Shown here: piece after piece, positions 21,041-29,025 of the stretch
How positions within the stretch are numbered: the first letter of the stretch is position 1
Layout of the letters: each line of letters starts with the position of its first letter
Source: AR5 sp041499965
Lineage (GTDB): Bacteria > Methylomirabilota > Methylomirabilia > Rokubacteriales > CSP1-6
DNA: 64,000 nt
Direction: 5' to 3'
Assembly: GCA_041499965.1 (NCBI GenBank)
Contig: JBGQLG010000004.1
Span: 15,140 to 79,139 of the forward strand
Notes under the pieces: generated by a model
What the model saw: the letters and a program-made list of their open reading frames with translations, nothing else
What the model was told of the DNA's origin: nothing
Database searches by the model: none
Program-made: the position numbers and the translations under genes

Positions 21041-21393
21041 ATTCCGGGACCGGTCCAGAGCGCGAAGGCGGTGATCGTCCCCGTGTCCTTGAGCGCCCGG
21101 CACACCACGTCATTGGCGCGCAGCGCCAGCGTGCCACTGGGCTGTGCCTCGAGCACACGACGCGCTTCGAGCAAGGCCGCGATGCCGGCCGCGTCCAGCG
21201 CCGTCACCGCTCGCAGGTCGATCACCTGGCGCGTCCGGCCATCAGCCACGGCCTGCCGGATCTGTGCGCGCAACGCCGGGGCCGTCACGGCAGTGAGGGG
21301 ACCGGCGAGTCGGAGCCGTTCCGGACCGGTCGTGGTCCGGTCGGCTGCCGGCGTCGCCGTACCCTCGTGCATCCCCGCATCGACGGCGCTCAT
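21037..21393 (-). CDS. STAS-domain protein lacking the phosphorylatable serine
   Basis: A 118-aa protein with one STAS domain at about residues 25-115. Anti-sigma-factor antagonists carry a DSxG motif whose Ser is phosphorylated by a HPK-like kinase; here the site reads VTALDAAGIAALL, so the serine (around residue 68) is alanine. It should not be switchable by that phosphorylation. It has the usual VIDLRAVTALD strand before it. No RsbW-type kinase lies nearby. Encoded 15 bp after the secreted protein and overlapping the GNAT gene. Confidence 0.82.
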   Translation of the reverse strand: MSAVDAGMHEGTATPAADRTTTGPERLRLAGPLTAVTAPALRAQIRQAVADGRTRQVIDLRAVTALDAAGIAALLEARRVLEAQPSGTLALRANDVVCRALKDTGTITAFALWTGPGM

Positions 21394-21408
21394 GGTCAGG
21401 AGCGTTTC

Positions 21409-22167
21409 CTAGAAGTCGATATCAAAGCGGACGAGCGGAGCACCCAGCGACAGCTCGTTCGGCTGGATGTCCAGGCAGCGGCCGGCCGGGGTCCCCGCCG
21501 CCTCGACGTTGTCGAGGTAGGCAAGGTCGACACCGCCGTAGAGCGCCGCTGCGTAGGGGTTCGGGTTCGGGGTCAACGGGCAGAAGATCTGGCGCAGGGT
21601 CAGCTTCATCTTCACTCCGGGCGCGACCTCGACCTCGGTCTCGAAGTTGCCCGCGAAGGGCAGCCGGAAGACGCCCGTGAAATTGCGATTGCGGCCCCGG
21701 TCCGCCTTCACCTTGCCGACGACGGTGCCGAACGGGATGTCGTGCAGGATCGCCGGCGAGAAATCCATCTGCCCGTGGAACTCGCCCTTGAGCACCACGG
21801 CCTCCGGCCCGTCCACGGGGTTGTCACCCTGGATGACCGTCGCGAAGTTGCCATCGAGCGTGCCCAGGCCGGTGGTGAGACTGACGTTGTCACTGCCGAG
21901 CACGTTGACCGCGCAACCGGCCGGACCGCTCTGCAGATCCGCGCTCGGGCACAGCGGCGTCCCGGGCACGGCCACACCGGTGATCGCCGAGGTGGCGAGG
22001 CGACGGGCGACCGGCGGACGATGCCGTTGATTCCTCTGCACCAGCTTCATGTTCTCGGTCAGCTCATAAAGGGTCGCGTCGCTCGCACGGGCCAGGGCCG
22101 GCGCGCTAGCAACGGCGACACCCACCAATCCCAGAATGGCGACGATCCGCTTTGATGTCGGCTTCAT
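21409..22167 (-). CDS. Secreted protein of unknown function
   Basis: A 252-aa protein with a Sec signal peptide (MKPTSKRIVAILGLVGVAVA, Ala-rich cleavage region ending near residue 28). The mature part is predicted mainly beta, with two Cys in GTPLCPSADLQSGPAGC and two more in FCPLTPN and GRCLDIQPN, possibly disulfide-bonded. I recognise no family. It is the first gene of the minus-strand operon leading to STAS, GNAT and two histidine kinases, and lies behind a sigma-54-type promoter at 22249-22264, so it may be an external component of the signal sensed by the kinases. Confidence 0.7.
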   Translation of the reverse strand: MKPTSKRIVAILGLVGVAVASAPALARASDATLYELTENMKLVQRNQRHRPPVARRLATSAITGVAVPGTPLCPSADLQSGPAGCAVNVLGSDNVSLTTGLGTLDGNFATVIQGDNPVDGPEAVVLKGEFHGQMDFSPAILHDIPFGTVVGKVKADRGRNRNFTGVFRLPFAGNFETEVEVAPGVKMKLTLRQIFCPLTPNPNPYAAALYGGVDLAYLDNVEAAGTPAGRCLDIQPNELSLGAPLVRFDIDF

Positions 22168-22199
22168 CTTGCTCTCCGTTCTCCGCGCTCCAACGTCGC

Positions 22200-22236
22200 T
22201 CGCCGGTGCGAGGCTTCAATGGCCCGCTTGGGCGGG
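22200..22236 (-). other. Structured 5' leader of the secreted-protein operon
   Basis: On the minus strand the predicted leader holds two short hairpins: CCCGC-CCAA-GCGGG (22236-22223) and TCGC-ACCG-GCGA (22211-22200). I do not recognise a known riboswitch class. Confidence 0.3.
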
Positions 22237-22248
22237 ATCAACTACTAC

Positions 22249-22264
22249 AGCAAGCTCAGTACCA
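22249..22264 (-). promoter_or_regulatory. Sigma-54 (-24/-12) promoter, secreted-protein/kinase operon
   Basis: On the minus strand TGGTACTGAGCTTGCT has GG and GC separated by 10 bp, as in the TGGCAC-N5-TTGC consensus. Predicted start near 22238, leader about 71 nt. The block TTTGGTAC at the -24 box is identical to that of the promoter at 27476. Confidence 0.6.
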
Positions 22265-22358
22265 AACTACGCGACCGATCCATAACCTATTGGGAATAAA
22301 GATAAGATTGCCTCAGGCGCCCCCTCAAACTGCGGTCTCCCGGGTGATTCCTTAACGA

Positions 22359-22400
22359 CTGATCAGGTCGAGGTGACACGAACGGCGAGAAACTGATCAG
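22359..22400. promoter_or_regulatory. Two CTGATCAG palindromes upstream of the sigma-54 promoter
   Basis: CTGATCAG occurs at 22359-22366 and 22393-22400, 34 bp apart, roughly 120-160 bp upstream of the predicted start for the operon at 22167. This is where an enhancer-binding activator normally binds. They could equally pair as a terminator stem of the methyltransferase gene. Confidence 0.35.
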
Positions 22401-23218
22401 CCCCTGGACTCGCGCTCAGGATTGGCGACCCGCACCCACGCCAGGAGGCTGATTCCAGCCAGGAACGTCTCGCGGCGCTCGAGAATCTCGAACCCCGCGG
22501 CGCGGAGGACGGCATCGAACTGCTCGCGGTTCAGATAGCGGGGACGGACGCCCCGGAACGCGTCGAAGAGTGCGGTCGGGAGCAGCCAGCGCAGCGCGCG
22601 AATCGCCGCCCACCAGCCGCGCCGGCGCCGGACCTCGGCGAACGTGCGCAGGACGTGCGCTCGGCGCGCGTAGGTGAGGAACACGATGTGGCCGCCCGGC
22701 TTGAGGGCGCGTCGGCAGGCGGCCAGCAGGGCGGCGGGGTCCGGGTGCCAGTAGAGCGTGTGCATGCTGACGAGCACGTCGAAGCCGCCACCGGCCGGCG
22801 TCGCGTCGCGCGCGAGGTCGGCATGCTGGAAACTCAACGACAGGTCGGTATCACGATGATGACGCCGGGCGACGTCGACGAGATGCTGCACCGCATCGAC
22901 CCCGACGACCGTCCAGCCCCGCCGGGCGAGACGTGCGGCCACCGTGCCGATGCCGCACGATACATCCAGTACGCGCGTGGCCGCCGGCGCACCCGGCCGC
23001 GCTCCGCGCTCGACCAGCCCGATGACCTCGTCGACGAGCGCTTCGTAGGGCTGGAACCCGCGGACGATCGCGTCGTAGGTGAGACCGTAGCCGACGGCGA
23101 TCAGCCGTTCAACCGCGGGCTGGAACGGCATGTGCGCCCCCGTGGCTCCACCGACCGGAGGAGCCAGCAGGCCCGTGGAGGCCGGCGATGCCGCCGAGCC
23201 GGAAGACTTGCGCCCCAC
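22397..23218 (-). CDS. Class I SAM-dependent methyltransferase (paralogue 1)
   Basis: A 273-aa protein with a GTG start. After a variable N-terminus comes AVGYGLTYDAIVRGFQPYEAL, then the Rossmann core: motif I VLDVSCGIGTVAARL, the acidic end of strand 2 in VVGVDAVQHLVDVAR, and FDVLVSMHTLYWHPDP. The C-terminal part contains ALRWLLPTALFDAFRG and a FEILERRETFL strand. It is closely similar in layout to the gene just upstream (23222-24025), suggesting tandem duplication. Substrate unknown. Confidence 0.85.
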   Translation of the reverse strand: MGRKSSGSAASPASTGLLAPPVGGATGAHMPFQPAVERLIAVGYGLTYDAIVRGFQPYEALVDEVIGLVERGARPGAPAATRVLDVSCGIGTVAARLARRGWTVVGVDAVQHLVDVARRHHRDTDLSLSFQHADLARDATPAGGGFDVLVSMHTLYWHPDPAALLAACRRALKPGGHIVFLTYARRAHVLRTFAEVRRRRGWWAAIRALRWLLPTALFDAFRGVRPRYLNREQFDAVLRAAGFEILERRETFLAGISLLAWVRVANPERESRG

Positions 23219-23221
23219 GGG

Positions 23222-24025
23222 CTACGCCTCGCTCTCCTTCTTGGCCAGCACCAGAACGCTGGCGCCGTTGAGGAAGGTCCGCCGTGTCTCGAGGACGGTG
23301 AATCCGGCCGTCCGCAGGTTGGCGCCGAAGGTCGTCTCGTTCCAGTAGTGCGGGCCGACCCGGCGTCGGGTCGCCTCGAACAGCCAGTGCGGGAACAGCC
23401 AGAGCAGCAGGCAGCGCAGTGCCGCGGCCGTTCCCTCGGCCTGGCGTAGCTCCTGGAACGTGGCACGCGGGCGGACCGCACCGGTGTGATTGACGAAGAT
23501 CGCGTGGCCGCCGGGCTTGAGCACGCGCCACGCGTGAGTGAGCACGGCCTGGGGATCGGCATGCGCGTAGAGGGAATGGACGTTCACGACCTGGTCGAAC
23601 GATCCGTCGCGCAGCGTCGCGGTCGGCAGGTCACCCTGCGTGAACGCGAGATTGGCCAAGCGCTTGGCCCGGCGCTTCTCTCGCGCGAGTTCGACCAGCG
23701 CGCCATACGGTTCGAGGCCGAGCACCGAAAAGCCAGCCTCGGCCAGTACGAACGTGAGATTGCCAGGACCGCAGCCCACGTCGAGCACCTGGAACGCGCG
23801 CCGGTCAGGCGAGGTGGCCTTGGCCGCCGTCTCCACCAGCTCCAGCACCTCGGCCTGCAGCCGCTGGTAAGGGGCGAACTGCTCGAAAATATAGTCGTAC
23901 ACGAGCCCGTAGCCGATCGACAGCATCCGGTCGATCGTCCACTGGAACCCGCCCTGCAGAGACCCCATGACCACCTCCGCCGGGACCGGGGCATCGGCGT
24001 GCGCGCTGGTCCGTGGGTGCATCAT
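23222..24025 (-). CDS. Class I SAM-dependent methyltransferase (paralogue 2)
   Basis: A 267-aa protein. It shares with its downstream neighbour the N-terminal pattern MLSIGYGLVYDYIFEQFAPYQ, motif I VLDVGCGPGNLTFVLAEAG, FSVLGLEPYGALVELAR, and a C-terminal block LLWLFPHWLFEATRRRVGPHYWNE followed by FTVLETRRTFLNG. The genes are 3 nt apart. The first residues (HPRTSAHADAP) are low complexity and the true start may be a later Met (EVVMGSLQGG). Substrate unknown; the pair lies next to c-di-GMP and two-component genes. Confidence 0.85.
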   Translation of the reverse strand: MMHPRTSAHADAPVPAEVVMGSLQGGFQWTIDRMLSIGYGLVYDYIFEQFAPYQRLQAEVLELVETAAKATSPDRRAFQVLDVGCGPGNLTFVLAEAGFSVLGLEPYGALVELAREKRRAKRLANLAFTQGDLPTATLRDGSFDQVVNVHSLYAHADPQAVLTHAWRVLKPGGHAIFVNHTGAVRPRATFQELRQAEGTAAALRCLLLWLFPHWLFEATRRRVGPHYWNETTFGANLRTAGFTVLETRRTFLNGASVLVLAKKESEA

Positions 24026-24034
24026 AGCCTCCCG

Positions 24035-24412
24035 TCAGGCGCGATCCGCCAGGACCTTCTCCACAGTCCCGCGCAGCTCGTCGGACGTGAACGGCTTGAG
24101 GAGAATCGCGTGAAAACCCATGCGGTTGGCTTCATCGATGATCTCGGGGGTGCCGTGACCTGTCACCAGCACCACGGCCATGCCGGGGTGCAGCGTGCGG
24201 GCCTGCTGAAAGACCTCGAACCCGGTCATCCCGGGCATCTTGTAGTCGAGGACCATCAAATCGAATGGTTCTTTTCGCATCAACTCCACTGCGGTCTCGC
24301 CGCGGTTGGCGCCCTTGACGGCGTACCCGAGCGCCTGGAGGACGTTGACGCACAGGACGACGACCGGACCGGCGTCGTCGACGATCAGGATCTTGGTCTT
24401 GGCCGGGCTCAA
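24035..24412 (-). CDS. Single-domain response regulator
   Basis: A 125-aa receiver domain with no output domain: acidic pocket LIVDDAGP, phospho-Asp in LMVLDYKMPG, switch Thr in VLVTGHG and Lys in ILLKPFTS. Translation begins at a TTG that overlaps the stop of the HD-GYP gene (TTGA), so expression is coupled to it. It may shuttle phosphate or act by protein contact, CheY-like. It also has the position to relay a kinase signal into the c-di-GMP block. Confidence 0.9.
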   Translation of the reverse strand: MSPAKTKILIVDDAGPVVVLCVNVLQALGYAVKGANRGETAVELMRKEPFDLMVLDYKMPGMTGFEVFQQARTLHPGMAVVLVTGHGTPEIIDEANRMGFHAILLKPFTSDELRGTVEKVLADRA

Positions 24413-25953
24413 TTCGCCTGGGCCAACGCAGGCGAGTCGGTCGCGCTGCCGCTCGTGAGCGTTTCGTAGTGCCGGGTGATCTCTTCCAGACGCTCCAGCG
24501 GGACCCTGAGGAAAGCCTCGACCACCGCCGGGTCGAAGTGCGAGCCGACGCCGCGCGAGATCTCCTCGCGGGCCTCACCCAGCGCGAGCGCCGTGCGATA
24601 CGGCCGGTTCGAGGTGATCGCGTCGAAGACGTCGGCTACCGTGACCACCCGCGCGACGATCGGGATGTCCTCAGCCCGCAGGCCGTCGGGATAGCCGGTG
24701 CCGTCCCACCGCTCGTGGTGGTGACGGACCGCGCACGTCTCGCGGGCCAGGAATCGCAGGGGCTCGAGGATCTTGGCCCCGACCACCGGGTGGCTCTTGA
24801 TGATCGTGAACTCCTCGGCGGTGAGCCGCTCGGGTTTCCGCAAGATCGTGTCCATGATGGACAGCTTGCCGAGGTCGTGCAGCATCGCCCCCCGCCGGAC
24901 CACTTCCACCATCTCCAGCGTCATGCCCATCGTCTGCGCGATCTCGGCGGCGTAGAGCGCCACCCGGGCGGAGTGACCCTTGAGGTACCGGTCCTTGGAC
25001 TCGATGGCGTTGACGAAGGCCGTGATGGTGTCGACGAGGTTGCGCTCGACGTTCTCGCGCAAGATCAGCTTTTGCAGCGCCACGGCCGTGCTCTGGGCGT
25101 AGCCCAGCAGCATGTCGCGCTCGTCCGGCAGGAAACCGCCGGTGGTCGCCTCGCGGGCGAGGCACACGATGCCCATGGTGTGCCCCACCCCGGGGATGAC
25201 GGCCGCCATCGCTTCGAGCGGCTCGCCGGCGATGGTGACACCGAGCGTCTCGCGTCTGCCGCCGGCGACCATATCCTCGAATGACCGCTGCAGTGACGTC
25301 AGCAGCCGCGTCACCAGCGGGCCGGCGCCCTGCTGGCTGCAGCCGAAGGCGCCCTGCTCGTCGCGCAGGAGCACGAGGGCCGCGTCGCTCTTGATGCTCT
25401 GTCCGATCAGGCCGAGCACCTCGTCCATGAACGCCGAGGTCTCGAGCCCCTGTAGGGCCAGGTCGCCGATGCGGAACATCACCTCCACGCCGGACTGCCG
25501 GCGCGACAGCTCCTCCGTGAGCCCGGCCGGCAACGGCACCTGGCCGTCCCACTTCAGACGGTCGGCCCGGATGCGCACCAGCAGCTCCTGGACCTCGCGG
25601 ATCGAGAAGGGCTTCGGCAAGTAGTCGTAGGCGCCGTGGCGCAGGCCAAAGACCGCCGAGTTGACCGAGGGGTTGCCGGTGATGAGCACGACCGGTGTCG
25701 CCGGCTGCTTGCCCTTCACCGCGCGGAGCAGATCCAGGCCCGACAGCCCCGGCATTTTGATGTCGGACACGACGAGATCGAAGGCGTGCGCGGTGATCAA
25801 GGTCAGCGCCTGCTCGGCGGCTGCGGCCTGCGTCACCGTGCACCCGTTGGCCGAGAAGGCCGAGACGAGAAAGCGCAACAGCGACGCGTTGTCGTCGACC
25901 ACGAGGACTCGGAGGACCTCGGGGGCGACGGCGCTCGGAGAAACCGCGGGCAT
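24409..25953 (-). CDS. REC-HD-GYP c-di-GMP phosphodiesterase
   Basis: A 514-aa protein. The ATG at 25953 is chosen because a GGAGGA box lies 9 nt upstream; a longer frame exists. Domains: receiver (about 10-130; VVSDIKMPG, VLITGNPS, YLPKPFS), a GAF-like middle part (about 155-300), and HD-GYP (about 320-490) with the metal-site HD in AMLHDLGKL and the intact motif HHERWDGTGYPDGL. It is predicted to hydrolyse c-di-GMP when phosphorylated or ligand-bound. Second gene of the operon behind the sigma-54-type promoter at 27476. Confidence 0.92.
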   Translation of the reverse strand: MPAVSPSAVAPEVLRVLVVDDNASLLRFLVSAFSANGCTVTQAAAAEQALTLITAHAFDLVVSDIKMPGLSGLDLLRAVKGKQPATPVVLITGNPSVNSAVFGLRHGAYDYLPKPFSIREVQELLVRIRADRLKWDGQVPLPAGLTEELSRRQSGVEVMFRIGDLALQGLETSAFMDEVLGLIGQSIKSDAALVLLRDEQGAFGCSQQGAGPLVTRLLTSLQRSFEDMVAGGRRETLGVTIAGEPLEAMAAVIPGVGHTMGIVCLAREATTGGFLPDERDMLLGYAQSTAVALQKLILRENVERNLVDTITAFVNAIESKDRYLKGHSARVALYAAEIAQTMGMTLEMVEVVRRGAMLHDLGKLSIMDTILRKPERLTAEEFTIIKSHPVVGAKILEPLRFLARETCAVRHHHERWDGTGYPDGLRAEDIPIVARVVTVADVFDAITSNRPYRTALALGEAREEISRGVGSHFDPAVVEAFLRVPLERLEEITRHYETLTSGSATDSPALAQAN

Positions 25954-25967
25954 GGGCACCAGTCCTC

Positions 25968-27413
25968 CTACTTGGCGGCCGACATCTGGCTGAGGAACTC
26001 CATCCACTGCCGCGTCAGCACACCGTCGTTCGGGAACTTCAGCCCTTCGAAGCCCTGCGGCAGCGCGGGCGACGCCGGCTTGGCGTCGGCGGCCGCGCGC
26101 TCACGGGAGGCCGTCGCCGGGGCGGCCAGCGCAGACTCGAGTACCAGCGCCGGCGGCTCCACGGGCTTGACGCGCTCCTCGATCACCACCGCCGGCACGA
26201 TCGCCTTCGGCTCCTCGACCGGCTCGGGAATGCGCGGCTCAAGCATGAGCTCCAGGGGCGCGGTCACGATCGGCTCGGCGGCCAGGGCCTCGACGGCGGC
26301 CTCGAGGACGAGCGGCTCGGCGAGGGTCGGCGCGGTCGCCACGGTGGCCACCGCCTCGTTGAGGGCGACCTGGGTCGCGGTCGTGGCGCCGAGCAGCGCG
26401 GTCGCGAGATCCTTGAACGACACCCGCTCGGGAGCCGGGGCGGTGGCGGTCACCACGTGCGCCGGCGCGATCGCTGGCACGGCATCCAGTACCGGACGCG
26501 CCGGCGGCGCCGGGATCTCCGGCAGTGCCAGCGGCTCGATCGTGGCCTCGGGCTCGATCGAGAGTTCCAGGGTCTCCACCGCGTCGGCCAGCGATACGAT
26601 CGGGTCCGGCGCCGCGGCGACGAGAGCTTCGACGACGGGCTCGGCCATCAGCGGCTCCGGCTCGCGCAGCATCACCGGCTCGGCCGCCGGGCGCGGGCGC
26701 TCGGTCCACGGTGCCGTGACGACAGCCTGTCGGCTGACCATGCTGACCACGGGCGCCGGCTCACGCGACGGGACCACACGTTCGGCGGCGCGGGGCCCGC
26801 CGGTGGGCGCGTCGGGGCTCGCCTGCGTGAGGAGCTTCTGGATCTTGGCGCCGGTCGCGCGCGCGGCAGCGCCGTTCATCGTGATGACGTTCTCGGCGGC
26901 TGGGCCCGTCAGCGAGTCCGGGTCGACCATGCGGGCGCTGGCCGGAACGACAGCCCGGCGGAGCCGTAGGAGCGACTCGAAGTAGACCGCGGGAACGCCG
27001 TCGAACTCCAGGTGGCGGAACTCCACGCAGTCGACCTCGGGGAAGCCGAGCTGCTTGATCTTGCGGTGGAAGGCGTCAGGCATGCGCTCGACCACGAAGA
27101 GCAAGCGCGGCGGCCGGTCCTCCGACACCTGGCAGCTTGGGTAGAGCCGCACCAGCGCCTCGGGATACTCCAGGCACCACGAATAGGCCTCAACGGCCTT
27201 CATGAGCATCTCCTCGTTCGCGGTGAATCCGACTGCGCCCAGCACGAGTGCGCCAACGGCGTCGACGCCGATCACGTCGATCGTCGCGTGCCCCAGCAGC
27301 AGGCGTGCGTCGAGGACGGTGAGGCCGGGCTCGATGGCGTCGAAGTTCTCGACGACCAGTGCCTGCAGCTTGGCGGCATCCTCGATTCGCAGTTTCCTGA
27401 TCCCCACTCTCAT
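25968..27413 (-). CDS. Protein with degenerate PD-(D/E)XK-like N-terminal domain and Ala/Pro/Glu-rich region
   Basis: A 481-aa protein; the ATG at 27413 has an AGGAG box 10 nt upstream. Residues 1-150 resemble the NucS/DUF91-type nuclease fold: KLQALVVENFDAIEPGLTVLDAR, then IDVIGVDAVGALVLGAVGF, where active relatives have a catalytic E-x-K (VLIEVK-like); here those residues are Ala and Gly, so catalysis should be lost. The rest is a long Ala-, Val-, Glu- and Pro-rich low-complexity region ending in a conserved-looking tail (GFEGLKFPNDGVLTRQWMEFLSQM). First gene of the operon with HD-GYP and the receiver. Function unknown; probably a scaffold or signalling adaptor. Confidence 0.7.
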   Translation of the reverse strand: MRVGIRKLRIEDAAKLQALVVENFDAIEPGLTVLDARLLLGHATIDVIGVDAVGALVLGAVGFTANEEMLMKAVEAYSWCLEYPEALVRLYPSCQVSEDRPPRLLFVVERMPDAFHRKIKQLGFPEVDCVEFRHLEFDGVPAVYFESLLRLRRAVVPASARMVDPDSLTGPAAENVITMNGAAARATGAKIQKLLTQASPDAPTGGPRAAERVVPSREPAPVVSMVSRQAVVTAPWTERPRPAAEPVMLREPEPLMAEPVVEALVAAAPDPIVSLADAVETLELSIEPEATIEPLALPEIPAPPARPVLDAVPAIAPAHVVTATAPAPERVSFKDLATALLGATTATQVALNEAVATVATAPTLAEPLVLEAAVEALAAEPIVTAPLELMLEPRIPEPVEEPKAIVPAVVIEERVKPVEPPALVLESALAAPATASRERAAADAKPASPALPQGFEGLKFPNDGVLTRQWMEFLSQMSAAK

Positions 27414-27475
27414 CGCTTTTGGCTCCTCACTCAGATGGGCCGGTCGCCCCGGCTCCGTTCGGACCCGGAGAGAGA

Positions 27476-27490
27476 GCAAAGGGGGTACCA
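27476..27490 (-). promoter_or_regulatory. Sigma-54 (-24/-12) promoter, HD-GYP operon
   Basis: On the minus strand TGGTACCCCCTTTGC: GG at 27489-27488 and GC at 27477-27476 with the required 10-bp spacing; it matches the TGGCAC-N5-TTGC consensus at all core positions except C4 to T. Predicted start near 27464, leader about 51 nt to the ATG at 27413. It lies immediately downstream of the gene for an NtrC-type activator. Confidence 0.7.
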
Positions 27491-27583
27491 AAGCAGACTG
27501 TGACGGACAACCCCAGGAGGGACAAAGCTTTTTGGAGCAGAACGGGGAGGGGCGAGGAGGACAGGATGGGTGATTCGTGTCCG

Positions 27584-27604
27584 CCCACGCCAGGTTTTCG
27601 TGGG
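27584..27604. other. Inverted repeat between activator gene and its downstream sigma-54 promoter
   Basis: CCCACG (27584-27589) and CGTGGG (27599-27604) with a 9-bp centre. It may be the terminator of the activator gene or an activator-binding site, about 120-140 bp upstream of the start predicted for the promoter at 27476. Confidence 0.35.
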
Positions 27605-27623
27605 GGGTGTGGCCAGAAACGGG

Positions 27624-28982
27624 TCAGGCTAGGGGGGTGGCTTCCGTCAGCTTCTTGCGCAGGGTCTGCCGCGTGATTCCGAGGATCTTGGCGGCCTCGC
27701 TCTTGTTCCCGTTGGCCTGCCGCAGCACCTTGAGGATGTAAGCGCGCTCGACAGCCTCCAGGGTCCGGGGCTCGCGGGAAACTTCTTCCGGCAAGGGGCC
27801 ATCTGTTGCCGCCGCGAACGGCACCGGCATCTGGTCGGCCTCGATCGTGTCGCCTACGCTCAGGATCACCAGGCGCTCGATCAGGTTCTTGAGCTCGCGC
27901 ACGTTGCCCGGCCACCCGTAGGCCAGCAGGAGTGACTCCGACTCCGTCGCCAGGCGCTTGACGGCCTTGTGAAAGGTGCTGTTGGCCTCGGCCAGGAAAT
28001 GACGCGCCAGGGGCAGGATGTCCTCCCGGCGCTCGCGCACCGGTGGGATCGTGAGCGGGATGACGTTCAGCCGGTAGAAGAGGTCCTCGCGGAACTTGCC
28101 CTCCTTCACCATCGTCTCGAGGGATCGGTTGGTGGCGGCAATCACCCGGACGTCGACCTTGAGGTCGCGGGTGCCGCCGACGCGCTTGAAGGTCCGCTCT
28201 TGCAGGCAGCGGAGCAGCTTGGCTTGGCTGGCCAGCGGGATCTCACCGACCTCGTCCAGGAAGAGCGTGCCGCCGTCCGCCAGCTCCATGAGGCCCTTCT
28301 TCGTGCTCTTGGCGTCGGTGAAAGCGCCCTTCTCGTGGCCGAAGATCTCGCTCTCGAACAGCGTCTCCGTGATCGCGGCGCAGTTGACCTCCATGAACGG
28401 CGAGTTGCGGCGGGCGCTCTCGTAGTGCAGCCCACGGGCGACCAGCTCCTTGCCGGTGCCGCTCTCCCCCTGCACGAGGATCGTGTGCGCCTCGCTCTGG
28501 GCCAGCTGCGTGATCACTTCGCGAAGCCGGCGAGTCGACGTCGACTCCCCGACGATCTGGTTCGTCCGGTACTTTCCCTCCTGCAGGCCTTGCAGCCGGG
28601 TGATCTCGCGGCGCGCCTTCACCTCGTCGAGCGCCCGGGTGACCGTGATACGCAGTTTCTCCAGATGCTGGAACGGCTTCTCGAGGTAGTCGGTAGCGCC
28701 GTTCTTCATGGCGATCACGACGCTTTCGATGTGACCGAAGGCGGTGATCATGATGACCGCGGTCTGCGGGTGCCGCGCGCGCATCTCCCGCAGGACCTGG
28801 ATCCCGTCGATGTCGGGCAGGCGCAGGTCGACGAGGGCCACGTCGGGCTCCACCTGGTCGGCGATCTCCAGCCCGTCCTTGCCGGTGCCGGCGGTGTGGA
28901 CCTCGATGTTGTCCTGCCCGAGGACGCGGGATACCAGAGAACGAATGTTGCGCTCATCGTCGATCACGAGGACTGAATTCAT
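27624..28982 (-). CDS. NtrC-family sigma-54-dependent response regulator
   Basis: A 452-aa activator: receiver (1-120; phospho-Asp in VALVDLRLPD), AAA+ domain (about 150-380) with Walker A GESGTGKE, the sigma-54-contact loop GAFTDA (a natural variant of GAFTGA), Walker B GGTLFLDEVGEI and the arginine-finger region, then a Fis-type HTH (AAKILGITRQTLRKKL, about 425-440). It should open -24/-12 promoters when its receiver is phosphorylated. No kinase is adjacent. A TACAAT box 10 nt before its ATG suggests a housekeeping promoter with a very short leader. Confidence 0.93.
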   Translation of the reverse strand: MNSVLVIDDERNIRSLVSRVLGQDNIEVHTAGTGKDGLEIADQVEPDVALVDLRLPDIDGIQVLREMRARHPQTAVIMITAFGHIESVVIAMKNGATDYLEKPFQHLEKLRITVTRALDEVKARREITRLQGLQEGKYRTNQIVGESTSTRRLREVITQLAQSEAHTILVQGESGTGKELVARGLHYESARRNSPFMEVNCAAITETLFESEIFGHEKGAFTDAKSTKKGLMELADGGTLFLDEVGEIPLASQAKLLRCLQERTFKRVGGTRDLKVDVRVIAATNRSLETMVKEGKFREDLFYRLNVIPLTIPPVRERREDILPLARHFLAEANSTFHKAVKRLATESESLLLAYGWPGNVRELKNLIERLVILSVGDTIEADQMPVPFAAATDGPLPEEVSREPRTLEAVERAYILKVLRQANGNKSEAAKILGITRQTLRKKLTEATPLA

Positions 28983-28992
28983 GACTGGATCG

Positions 28993-28998
28993 ATTGTA
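28993..28998 (-). promoter_or_regulatory. -10 box of the sigma-54 activator gene
   Basis: TACAAT on the minus strand, 10 nt before the ATG at 28982. No convincing -35 box. Leader would be only about 4 nt. Confidence 0.4.
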
Positions 28999-29025
28999 GC
29001 CGAACCGGGCCCCCGTTAAGAAACC

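Noticed and set aside
22200..22264. c-di-GMP (GEMM) riboswitch in the leader of the secreted-protein gene
   Set aside because: Short hairpins are present, but the conserved GEMM core sequences and tetraloop receptor are not.
24409..26007. Longer start at 26007 for the HD-GYP protein
   Set aside because: The ATG at 25953 has a good ribosome-binding site 9 nt upstream, and the extra residues are not receiver sequence.
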